Made by a program: the position numbers and the translations under genes. A stretch of 43,016 bases of DNA from Allomuricauda sp. TMED12 (GTDB taxonomy: Bacteria > Bacteroidota > Bacteroidia > Flavobacteriales > Flavobacteriaceae). The notes under the pieces were generated by a model. It saw only the letters and a program-made list of their open reading frames with translations. It was not told where the DNA came from and searched no databases. Below, one piece after another: positions 1 to 8,499 of the stretch. The stretch lies in NCBI GenBank assembly GCA_002167435.2, contig NHBR02000077.1, positions 1 through 43,016 of the forward strand. The letters run 5' to 3'. Position 1 is the first letter of the stretch; the number at the start of each line of letters is the position of its first letter.

Positions 1-1222
1 TTGGCAAATACCAATCATCCTCCAAACTAAAAGCATCGTAAGGCCCATATTTACCAATTAAACTGTCTTGCTTGTTGTACATGAACCGCAAAAACTGTTT
101 GCTCTCTTCAGGAGTATAGGGCATGGAAGAAAGAGCTGCGGTAGGCGAAATCACACCTAAATCCGCTTCTGGGCGATGCCCGGCATATCCTTTGATGGAA
201 TAGCTAGAAGTCAAGCCCCAGCAGTCTTCACCGTATCCTTCGTAATCCTTTGGATTATCAACACAATATTTATAATGAATCAAGGCATGGTTTCGGTTCA
301 ATTTCCAGTAATCACCAAACTGGTCGTTAAGTCCTTTGGGATTCAAGCCTAAATAGGAATAATGGGCCCAAAACAAGGGACCCACTGGAGCATCACTATG
401 CTCATAATGATTGAGTTCCGTTTCCAGACCATAGTAGGTGGTGTCCTTGGCAATTTGTCCGTCTACGGCCCATCCTTTTTCATAAACCGATTTTTCGATA
501 GGGTGTGTCGGGGATGCCGCCGCCAAAACGTACATGATCAGGGCCTCGTTATAGCCCCCTACTGGAAAGTTCATTTCCCATTGGTACTCAGGGCTCCAAT
601 GCCAGTACAGCACATCTTCACCATTTTTGGTGTACCAATCCCATTCTACGCCTTCCCAAAGCACTTGGATTTTTTCCGCCAATTGTTGTTCGCGTTTATT
701 TCCATTTTTGAAATACGCTTGGACAGTCAATAGGCCTTGCACCAAAAACGCGGTTTCGACCAAATCTCCACCATTGTCCTTTTTACTAAATGCGGTCACT
801 TTTCCTGATGGTAACATCCAATGTGGCCAAGCTCCATGAAAACGATCAGCTTTTTCCAAAAAGTTGACAATGCGTTCGTAGCGTTCCAAAGCTTCCTCTC
901 GGGAGATAAAATCTCTTTCCACTCCCACCAAAATAGCCATAAGCCCAAATCCAGAACCACCAGTGGTTATAATATCTTTATCGTGGTTGGGATATACATG
1001 ATCCAAGTGTATACGCTCCCTGGCCAATCCTGACACCGGTTCAGCTCCATCCCAAAAATAATTGAAGGTTTGGTACTGCACGGAATCCAACAATGCATTA
1101 TCGGCGATGGCCAAACTATCCCCATTTACCTCCGAAGATGTTTTTACTTCTTCTTTAGTTTTTTGGCCATTGCACCCTACAAGTAAAGTGGCAATGGCCA
1201 ATGGAATTAAAATTAACTTCAT
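1..1222 (-). CDS. Glucoamylase-fold lipoprotein, GH144-like (partial, 3' end outside window)
   Basis: The frame is open from an ATG at 1222 to the left edge, giving 407 visible residues and no stop, so the C-terminus is missing. A lipoprotein signal is visible (lipobox LLVGC near residue 17), which puts the enzyme on a membrane, probably the outer membrane. The body matches the bacterial glucoamylase-like family (PF10091): QYQTFNYFWDGAEP near residue 48, TTGGSGFGLMAILVG near 80, AWPHWMLPSGK near 125, a WHWSPEYQWEMNFPVGGYNE block and DAPVGPLFWAHYSYLGL. The GH144 endo-beta-1,2-glucanases belong to this family, so beta-1,2-glucan is the leading substrate; other glucosidase activities are possible. 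It lies 48 bp after the LamG protein on the same strand and is probably the last visible gene of the susCD operon. The family is clear; the substrate is inferred. Confidence 0.85.
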   Translation of the reverse strand, partial: MKLILIPLAIATLLVGCNGQKTKEEVKTSSEVNGDSLAIADNALLDSVQYQTFNYFWDGAEPVSGLARERIHLDHVYPNHDKDIITTGGSGFGLMAILVGVERDFISREEALERYERIVNFLEKADRFHGAWPHWMLPSGKVTAFSKKDNGGDLVETAFLVQGLLTVQAYFKNGNKREQQLAEKIQVLWEGVEWDWYTKNGEDVLYWHWSPEYQWEMNFPVGGYNEALIMYVLAAASPTHPIEKSVYEKGWAVDGQIAKDTTYYGLETELNHYEHSDAPVGPLFWAHYSYLGLNPKGLNDQFGDYWKLNRNHALIHYKYCVDNPKDYEGYGEDCWGLTSSYSIKGYAGHRPEADLGVISPTAALSSMPYTPEESKQFLRFMYNKQDSLIGKYGPYDAFSLEDDWYLP

Positions 1223-1270
1223 ATAACTAAACTAACTAACTCAAATATTCTATAGTGCTACTAAAGCACG

Positions 1271-3643
1271 TTAATTATTCATGATTTCTTGAATTTCCTC
1301 TTGGGTCAATGTTCTATCAAATAGAAATAAATCATCGATATAACTTAAATCCGACAGGTGGTTCCATCCAATGAAATTGGGGGCACCTGATCCTATAGAG
1401 AGGATGGAACAATTTTCCCAACTGATAGTTTTTCCATCCATATCGCCAGTATTTACCACAGGTTCGCCATTCAGATAAATTAGCGTTTCGGTTTCCGTAA
1501 CGGTAAAGGCCACGTGAACCCACTCGTCAACAGTGGCATCAATAACATCACCATCGTTCCATACGTCACCTGCATCTGTACCTAAATGCAATTTGATACG
1601 CTGCTCGTCAGAAGTACCTTCCCTGATAAGCCTGAAGCCTGCGGAAAGGTCGTTATCTGTTCCGTTCATTGGTGGGCTTACCGTTAAAATCCCTGCCCTA
1701 TCTGGGTCGGAATTGACCTTGTACCAGAAAGCTCCACTGAATTGATTGTTGAACAATCCATCAATTGGGAAGGTGAGATACGAATCTGCGGCACCTGCGT
1801 AGGCATCACTACCTACAGCACTTCCCCCAGCAAAACCAGCAGAGCCTACCAGTGTAGCCTCTTCACCTGAATTATCATCAATGTTAGATCCATCAAAAGG
1901 CATGTAAAGTGTAGAACCATAATTTATTGGTGCAACCTCTCCTCCATAAACTTCGACTACTTCTTCTGGTGATAATGCTTTAGTGTAGAACCTTAAATCA
2001 TCGATGATACTATTATCTGATGCATGGCCCCAGTAATCGAAGGTTGGTCCACCTGCACCAATAGTGAAGGTATCACATCCAGTCCAATCAATCGGTGCTG
2101 ACATAGCTGATGACAGTACCTCGGTTCCATTTAAATAGATGATGTTTTCACTATTTGATATGGTAAAGGCAATGTGGACCCATTCACCGGCATTTACATC
2201 AATTACATCTCCATCGTTCCAGCTCTCTCCACTTCCTGTACCCACATTCAACTTGATACGCTGTTCATCGACACTTCCTTCCCGGAACAATCGGAATCCT
2301 TGGAAACGATCGGCTGCATCATCACCTATGGTGATAATTCCTGCTCTATCCGGAGTGGCATCTACTTTGTACCAAAACGATCCACTGAACTCGGAAGTCA
2401 TCAATCCTTCCGCCTTGTAATTGATATAGGAATCCGTTGCTCCTAAATAAGCCTGATCTCCTACTTGGCTTTCATCTGTAAAGCTTGGCGAACCAACAGT
2501 AGTGGCTGCTTTGCTTCCAATCAAATCAATATAATCTCCATCAAAAGGCATATATAGGGATTCGCCATCGTACTGTGGAATATACGGATTGGCAGCATTC
2601 ATCATAATTTGAACATCGCTCTGCGTCAAAGCTTTGTCGAATATGCGAAGTTCGTCCATCTGACTGGCATCGTAGCCATGGCCCCAATAATCAAAGGTTG
2701 GACCACCTGCACCAATATGCAATTCCTCACAACCTGTCCAATCAATTGGTGCGGGTAAAACGGCGGTGAGCATTTCTACACCATTAAAGTATATTGTACT
2801 CTGGGTTTGTGAAATAGACACAGCTACGTGCACCCATTCGTCTGCGGTTACGTCGATTACACCGCCATCGTTCCAACTTTCAGCTCCACCTGTACCTACA
2901 TTAACCTTAATACGCTGTTCGTTGGCATCGCCTTCTCGGAACAATCGGAATCCTTGGTTTCTATCATCCGCATTGTCACCTACTACCAAAATCCCTGCTC
3001 TATCCGGTGTTGGATTGACCTTGTACCAAAAAGTTGCACTGAATTCATTACTCTTCAGGTTGTCCATTGGAAAAGTGAGATAAGAATCTGTAGCTCCTTG
3101 GAACGCATCAGCGCCCAAAAAGGCGTCCCCCGCAAATCCTGGATTACCTACTTCACCAGCTTCTTGAAAACTGATAAAATCCATATAATCTGCATTAAAA
3201 GGCATATAAAGGACTTCTCCATCAAATTGAGCGCTATATGGAGCCAGTTTGGCAAAGTTTACCTCTTGGATTGTTGTTTTGCCTTCGGCATCGGTAGCCG
3301 ATACTCCAACCGTATGTTCCCCATTACCCAATCCATCGTAGGTCACTTCTTCCAACACGATCCTGTAATCTTTAAAAGAATTGAATGTTGCTATTTGTGA
3401 GCCATCCATAGATACTGTCACGTTGACCACTTCAATATCGTCCGTTACCTCAAAAGCTATATCTATTGAAGTTTCTTCTTCAAATGGCATAAGCTCCACA
3501 CCTTCGGTAGGATAGGTTATATTGATTTGTGGTGCTGTTTCATCCACTCCGGCATCGACGGCCGTGATGGGATCTATTCCCTCATTACATGAAACTACCA
3601 GCAGGGCCAATAGCATCAATATGGATTTAACTATATATTTCAT
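1271..3643 (-). CDS. Triple LamG-domain surface lipoprotein, SusE/F-position glycan binder
   Basis: A 790-residue lipoprotein (signal MKYIVKSILMLLALLVVSC, lipidated Cys19). Residues about 36-130 form an Ig-like domain starting at the APQINITYP block. Three concanavalin-A/LamG-type repeats follow, at about 137-350, 355-565 and 573-788. Each contains a YMPF(D/N) strand, a DRAGI segment, FRL.REG.(D/N)EQRIK, ESWNDG or VWNDG, and EWVH(V/I)A. Repeats 1 and 2 are the most alike (both have GAGGPTFDYWGH), which points to internal duplication. It is the first gene after susD and precedes a glycoside hydrolase, the usual position of surface glycan-binding proteins in PULs. No catalytic motif was recognised. 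Binding is inferred from fold and position; the ligand is unknown. Confidence 0.85.
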   Translation of the reverse strand: MKYIVKSILMLLALLVVSCNEGIDPITAVDAGVDETAPQINITYPTEGVELMPFEEETSIDIAFEVTDDIEVVNVTVSMDGSQIATFNSFKDYRIVLEEVTYDGLGNGEHTVGVSATDAEGKTTIQEVNFAKLAPYSAQFDGEVLYMPFNADYMDFISFQEAGEVGNPGFAGDAFLGADAFQGATDSYLTFPMDNLKSNEFSATFWYKVNPTPDRAGILVVGDNADDRNQGFRLFREGDANEQRIKVNVGTGGAESWNDGGVIDVTADEWVHVAVSISQTQSTIYFNGVEMLTAVLPAPIDWTGCEELHIGAGGPTFDYWGHGYDASQMDELRIFDKALTQSDVQIMMNAANPYIPQYDGESLYMPFDGDYIDLIGSKAATTVGSPSFTDESQVGDQAYLGATDSYINYKAEGLMTSEFSGSFWYKVDATPDRAGIITIGDDAADRFQGFRLFREGSVDEQRIKLNVGTGSGESWNDGDVIDVNAGEWVHIAFTISNSENIIYLNGTEVLSSAMSAPIDWTGCDTFTIGAGGPTFDYWGHASDNSIIDDLRFYTKALSPEEVVEVYGGEVAPINYGSTLYMPFDGSNIDDNSGEEATLVGSAGFAGGSAVGSDAYAGAADSYLTFPIDGLFNNQFSGAFWYKVNSDPDRAGILTVSPPMNGTDNDLSAGFRLIREGTSDEQRIKLHLGTDAGDVWNDGDVIDATVDEWVHVAFTVTETETLIYLNGEPVVNTGDMDGKTISWENCSILSIGSGAPNFIGWNHLSDLSYIDDLFLFDRTLTQEEIQEIMNN

Positions 3644-3667
3644 CTTGTGCTGTTTATTTAGTTAGTT

Positions 3668-5212
3668 TTAATCATTACTACCGCCACCCAAGGATGGAAG
3701 AGCATCCACTTGTGCTTGTGGATAAGGCAACAGTTCTTTATCTGCCGTAAAAGTTCGTCCGTCGTAGCTCAGTTCTGAATAATTGTCCAAGCGTATCATA
3801 TCGTAATAGCGAATTCCCCACTCCATACCTAGTTCAGCGAATTTCTCATCCATCACATCACTTGAGGAAACTCCAGTCAATGGTGCCATTCCGGCTCTAT
3901 TACGAACAAGGTTTACCGCTTGGTCCGCTGTCATTCCAGAACCGCTTGCACCACGCGTCAAAGCTTCGGCATACATCAACAATATTTCTGCATAGCGTAT
4001 CACAATCATGTTTTTACCTCCACCGTAATCATTTCGCTGGTCCGTAAGTTGCGCGGAGGGCAGGTAGTGCTTACCACTGGCAAACAATGCCCTGGCATAG
4101 TCGTTGATCACATCGCCATCTCTTGTTGTGTTATTTACAAAAGAGGGAAGTGTTGCATAATTAGGATCTGTTTGTAATTCAGCGATTCCTCGGTCTGTCC
4201 AAAGCACACTGGTTTCCAATCGGACAGCTTCATCTCTGTCCAACATAAATTTGATAAACTTCATACTTGGTTCATAAAAACCCCATCCACCGGAAGCATT
4301 TTCCCTAGCTGGGGTCCAACCTTGTGGACCAAACGGAGCATACAAGTGATAAAAGACATCCCCGGTACTTGAGCCGTAATCCGAAAACTGAAGTTCGAAC
4401 AAGCTTTCATCACTCAATTCTCCCGGTTTTTTGAACAGGCTATAAAAATCAGGGTACAATGAAAATTTATTGGAGTTGATTATCGCCGCACAGGCATCTG
4501 CCATCCCTTGATAATCTTCCATTTCCATATGGGCCATGGCTTTTAAGGCATAGGCCGTATAGCGCGTAACCCCACCAGGAATATCGGTTCTTTCATTGGG
4601 TCTTAGGTTGGGCAACAACGGAATGGCCTCGTCCATTTGATCGGAGATATATTGCATCACCTCTTCCTTGGTGGCCGGTCCATTGGCAATCTCGGCATCA
4701 GGCTGTGTGGACTCGATGATAAATACATCGCTCCAGACCCTGGCCAAATTAAAATGCAACCATGCCCGCATTACCTTTATTTCTGCAATGTACTGGTCTG
4801 CAGTAGTCTTTTCGTTTTCATCCGCGAAATCTTTGAAGTTTTCAACCAACTCTATCTCCGTGTTCAATTGGACAATGTCACCATAATGGACGTTCCACAG
4901 TGAGTTGTACATCCAGTACCCTTGGGCGTATACATAATTATCGGTATCGGTAAAAGGTTGCTGGTCGCCAAGCCCTCCTGCGTTGACATCATCTCCACGA
5001 ACGGATAGCAATAACGGTTCTTCCCATCCCCGTGTGGCCATCACATAGTAGGAACCGATTAGGGCCTGTACCATATCTTCGGTTGCCGAGTAATCCAAAT
5101 CATCAGCATTAAGCTGTCCTTCGATATCTTCAAACTTGTCTGAGCATGATTGGATAGCCAGTATCGCAACCAGGACAAATACAATTCGATATAATAGGTT
5201 GTTATTCTTCAT
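3668..5212 (-). CDS. RagB/SusD family nutrient-binding outer-membrane lipoprotein
   Basis: Predicted 514 residues from the ATG at 5212. The frame is open further upstream to 5245, but that would overlap susC, whereas the ATG at 5212 gives a clean signal peptide (MKNNNLLYRIVF, then LAIQSC) and a 13 bp gap after the susC stop. SusD proteins are helical surface lipoproteins that lid the SusC barrel and bind oligosaccharides. Family signs are the N-terminal region after the Cys, an AEIKVMRAWLHFNLARVW segment typical of the TPR helices, and the C-terminal signature VIRYAEILLMYAEALTR at about residues 402-418, followed by NLVRNRAGM. It is the second gene of the minus-strand PUL operon. The substrate is probably the glucan handled by the neighbouring GH144-like enzyme. 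Confidence 0.95.
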   Translation of the reverse strand: MKNNNLLYRIVFVLVAILAIQSCSDKFEDIEGQLNADDLDYSATEDMVQALIGSYYVMATRGWEEPLLLSVRGDDVNAGGLGDQQPFTDTDNYVYAQGYWMYNSLWNVHYGDIVQLNTEIELVENFKDFADENEKTTADQYIAEIKVMRAWLHFNLARVWSDVFIIESTQPDAEIANGPATKEEVMQYISDQMDEAIPLLPNLRPNERTDIPGGVTRYTAYALKAMAHMEMEDYQGMADACAAIINSNKFSLYPDFYSLFKKPGELSDESLFELQFSDYGSSTGDVFYHLYAPFGPQGWTPARENASGGWGFYEPSMKFIKFMLDRDEAVRLETSVLWTDRGIAELQTDPNYATLPSFVNNTTRDGDVINDYARALFASGKHYLPSAQLTDQRNDYGGGKNMIVIRYAEILLMYAEALTRGASGSGMTADQAVNLVRNRAGMAPLTGVSSSDVMDEKFAELGMEWGIRYYDMIRLDNYSELSYDGRTFTADKELLPYPQAQVDALPSLGGGSND

Positions 5213-5225
5213 CTCAATTTTCTTT

Positions 5226-8200
5226 TTATAGTTTAACATTAACACCTATGGTATAAATCGCAGGAACAGGGTATGTCTGACGGTCTACACCATCCGACAC
5301 CTCTGGATTAAATCCGTTGTAACTAAATATGGTCAACGGTCTTTCCGCGGTCAACATGAATTTAATATCAGGCATATTGCCCTTAAGTTTTTCACCTCTA
5401 AGGGTGTAGGCCAACTGAATGTTCTGTATTCTGAAAAAATCTCCGTCTTCTACCCAAAAATTGCTCAATCTTTGGTTCCAGCTATCCCGAAGTCCTGCCG
5501 ATGAAGGGTAACTGTTACTCGTCCCCTCGCCATGCCAACGGTTCTTGGCCAGATCGGCATCGATATTGGTATCGTTGGTAAATATGACCTCACCCCGTTT
5601 TCTGTTCAAAATCTTGTTACCGCTCTGACCATAAAAGTTCAATGAGAAACCGAAATCTTTATAATTCAAACCAATGTTACCTCCGTATGTGAATTTTGGA
5701 AGAAAAGAGCCCAATACCATTCTATCTTGATCTGTGATGACCCCATCACCATCCCTATCATTGAATATGAAATATCCGGGTTGAATATTCTGCCCTTCAG
5801 CGATGGCGCTTTGTGCCACAGGGTCAGCATCGATTTGAGCTTGATTTTGATAGACTCCTGTGGTCTGGTATCCATAAAAAGCATATAGCGGTTCTCCTAC
5901 CGTAGTTCGTTGTCTAAATTCTGCAGAACCTGAATCGATATAACCGCTTTCGTCCTCAATCTTTATGGCTTCATTTTTTACGGTGGTAAAATTGGCTCCT
6001 ACTGTATAAGTAAAATCGGGAGAAATTTCATCACTCCAATTTAAAGCTACTTCTACCCCTGAGTTACGGATAACCCCAGAATTTCTTAATACGGTCTGAT
6101 TCGCAATAGGAATGTATACCGGCATAATGGCATCTTCCGTATCCCTAATATAATAATCCGCTTCAAGAGACAAACGATTGTTGAAGGTGTTCATGTTGAA
6201 ACCAAAGTCCAACTCTTCCACAACCTCCCAAGTTAAATCGGTAAAGGTACTTGTAGCGGTAATCCCTGTATTTGGGGTGTCCCCTAAATCTACAGTTTGA
6301 TTGGAAATCGTGTTTGCTCCTGCACTTGCAGGAACATTGTCGTTACCCAATCGCCCCCATGCAGCCCTCAACTTTAAGAAATCGAAGAAACCGACATTCT
6401 CCATAAAAGGTTCTTGGGAGATTACCCAACCAGCACCAACAGAAGGGAAATAGCCCCACTGTTCTTTGGTAAACTTGGACGATCTATCTGCCCTAAAGGT
6501 TCCATATAACAAGTAGCGGCTTTTGTAATTATAAGATATTCTTCCAAAATATGATTGGCCATAAATTCTGCGGTTGTTTTCCTCAACATTGTTGTTGAAT
6601 GACAAAGGATCTGCAAAATTGAGGTACCAAGAAGTTTCGTAGTCAATACCTGCAATGTCACTACCTGTTGCTTGGAACTGATTGGAGGCTTCATCTCTAA
6701 ATGATGTACCTGCCATAATAGTTACATTATGGTCTTTGGCGTAAGTATCGGTATATGTCAAAACATTATCCCAAATCTGGTTGTAATAATTGTTTTGCCT
6801 CCTATTTATTGATGAAATTCTTTGATCCCCAAAGCCCATGTTATAAGGTAGGTTCACATAACGCTCTTCCAATGCGGAAAAGTCAATATTATATGTGGTC
6901 TTAAACGTAAGTTTATCCTTGATCAAATCCGTTTTCAAGTAAATATTGGCCAACAGCTTACGGATTTTCAATCTGTTATCATTGTAATCCATATCAGGAA
7001 AAGGGTTTTGTGTTCCCCTGTATCCCAAAGCTTGAGCATTGGCATATCGCGTCGGTGTTGCTTCCGTATTCAACTCATCAAAGACAGGAAGAATTGGTAT
7101 TGCAAAATAGGCTTTGAACCAAGCCGAATTTTCAGGGGTTTGCTGGGTTGCATTACTAAAAACGGTATTCACACCCATTCTTAGATTATCCGTCAAATCC
7201 ACATCCAGTTTTGAACGAATATTGAATCGTTCATAGTCGTTTTTCATATCCAACAACCCCTCTTGGGAGAAATAGTTTGTTCCTAATGAGTACAATACAT
7301 TATCAGTACCTCCCGTAACACTGATACTATGATTTTGAATCAATCCATCACGGATAATTTCATCGTACCAATCCGTATTCACATCGGGCACGTTTGGATT
7401 GACGCGGCTTCTTCCGTAACGCTGCATAGTGTTTAGGATAAACTGTACATCAGCATCAGAACCTGACTCCACGGCCATGGTAACAAATTGCTCTGCATTG
7501 GCCATTTGTAAAACGTTTTGTGCTCGCTGAATCCCAGTGTAACCATTATACTCAATGGTTGGCTTCCTATTTTTACCTCCCGACTTGGTTTCAATAATGA
7601 TTACACCGTTCGCAGCTCTTACCCCATAAATGGCGGAAGAAGAGGCATCTTTAAGCACGTTCATGGATTTAATGTCATTGGGGTTCAAGAAGTCAATGTT
7701 ACTGTAAAACATCCCGTCGACCACGTACAAAAGACTCGTGGCGTCAGAATAGGTACCCAAACCACGAATCCGCACTGTTGGCGATGCTCCAGGGGATCCT
7801 GGGGAAACAATCTGCACACCGGCCACCTTCCCTTGCAAGGACTGAACAGGATTGGCAGATGGGGTCTTTTCAATTTGTTCGGCATCCACCGTAACAATGG
7901 AACCCGTTAAGTCAGCTTTCTTTTGTGTACCATAACCGACCACTACCACTTCATCCAAGCTTTGTGTATCCTCCTGCATGGTCAAATCAATGGTCATCCT
8001 ATTATTAATAGGCACGGTTTGAGTAGTAAATCCAACGTAACTGAACACCAAGGTTCCATTACTTGGAACATTATCCAAACGATAGTTCCCATCGAAATCC
8101 GTTTGGATACCTGTAGTAGTACCTTGGAGCACTACGCTTGCCCCGGGCAAGGGTTGCCCCGAATCATCAAGGACCGTTCCCCTAATCGTAATATTCTCCT

Positions 8201-8264
8201 GCGCCGAAAGTATGGCCTGAAACAATAAAAACGATAACAACAATAGTTTGCTAGTAATTTTCAT
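5226..8264 (-). CDS. SusC/RagA family TonB-linked outer-membrane transporter
   Basis: A 1012-residue protein from the ATG at 8264. The frame is open 42 codons further up, but only the ATG at 8264 gives a signal peptide (MKITSKLLLLSFLLFQAILS, AQ cleavage). A carboxypeptidase-D-like domain follows (ITIRGTVLDDSGQPLPGASV, residues about 24-100), then the SusC signature LDEVVVVGYGTQKKADLTGS, the plug domain (VRIRGLGTYSD, LYVVDGMFY, VLKDASSSAIYGVRAANGVI) and a 22-strand-type barrel ending NVKL. It imports oligosaccharides across the outer membrane using TonB energy and pairs with the SusD 13 bp downstream. The upstream 235 bp carries the likely promoter and operator. The regulator on the far side reads in the same direction. 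Confidence 0.96.
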   Translation of the reverse strand: MKITSKLLLLSFLLFQAILSAQENITIRGTVLDDSGQPLPGASVVLQGTTTGIQTDFDGNYRLDNVPSNGTLVFSYVGFTTQTVPINNRMTIDLTMQEDTQSLDEVVVVGYGTQKKADLTGSIVTVDAEQIEKTPSANPVQSLQGKVAGVQIVSPGSPGASPTVRIRGLGTYSDATSLLYVVDGMFYSNIDFLNPNDIKSMNVLKDASSSAIYGVRAANGVIIIETKSGGKNRKPTIEYNGYTGIQRAQNVLQMANAEQFVTMAVESGSDADVQFILNTMQRYGRSRVNPNVPDVNTDWYDEIIRDGLIQNHSISVTGGTDNVLYSLGTNYFSQEGLLDMKNDYERFNIRSKLDVDLTDNLRMGVNTVFSNATQQTPENSAWFKAYFAIPILPVFDELNTEATPTRYANAQALGYRGTQNPFPDMDYNDNRLKIRKLLANIYLKTDLIKDKLTFKTTYNIDFSALEERYVNLPYNMGFGDQRISSINRRQNNYYNQIWDNVLTYTDTYAKDHNVTIMAGTSFRDEASNQFQATGSDIAGIDYETSWYLNFADPLSFNNNVEENNRRIYGQSYFGRISYNYKSRYLLYGTFRADRSSKFTKEQWGYFPSVGAGWVISQEPFMENVGFFDFLKLRAAWGRLGNDNVPASAGANTISNQTVDLGDTPNTGITATSTFTDLTWEVVEELDFGFNMNTFNNRLSLEADYYIRDTEDAIMPVYIPIANQTVLRNSGVIRNSGVEVALNWSDEISPDFTYTVGANFTTVKNEAIKIEDESGYIDSGSAEFRQRTTVGEPLYAFYGYQTTGVYQNQAQIDADPVAQSAIAEGQNIQPGYFIFNDRDGDGVITDQDRMVLGSFLPKFTYGGNIGLNYKDFGFSLNFYGQSGNKILNRKRGEVIFTNDTNIDADLAKNRWHGEGTSNSYPSSAGLRDSWNQRLSNFWVEDGDFFRIQNIQLAYTLRGEKLKGNMPDIKFMLTAERPLTIFSYNGFNPEVSDGVDRQTYPVPAIYTIGVNVKL

Positions 8265-8499
8265 AATTGTGCAATAATTGAGTTTGTTTTTTGCTAAATT
8301 AACAAAGTGACCAAGGGTTATGGTCTGTTTGGAATACATAAAAAATACATCACTTTCATAATCACCGAAACACCTTGTTTTAAAGCCCATGCAGTAGTGT
8401 GCACCAATTTTGATGTAAAAAGAATTAACATAGTGATGTAGTATTGATGTAGTAGTGATATTAGCCTTTTAAAATGCTCCAGCAACCAGATTTCTTGTT
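8265..8499 (-). promoter_or_regulatory. susC promoter region with clustered TGATGTA motifs
   Basis: This 235 bp gap separates the regulator stop from the susC start, both on the minus strand. TGATGTA occurs at 8411-8417, 8434-8440 and 8445-8451, with TGATGTAGTA repeated exactly at 8434-8443 and 8445-8454, an 11 bp step of about one helical turn. The reverse complement TACATCA lies at 8346-8352. Same-face tandem sites upstream of a promoter fit binding of a LuxR-type dimer, such as the adjacent regulator. No exact TAnnTTTG -7 box was found, so the transcription start is not assigned. The operator role is inference. Confidence 0.5.

Noticed and set aside
362..1033. Plus-strand open frames opposite the GH144-like gene
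   Set aside because: They overlap a strong minus-strand gene with a clear family pattern, and their translations show no recognisable domain.
8265..8390. Extended start of susC at 8390
   Set aside because: The 42-residue extension has no signal-peptide character and would hide the true signal sequence that begins at 8264.
8411..8454. TGATGTA repeats as a CRISPR array
   Set aside because: The units are 7-10 bp, with no regular spacers and no cas genes nearby.
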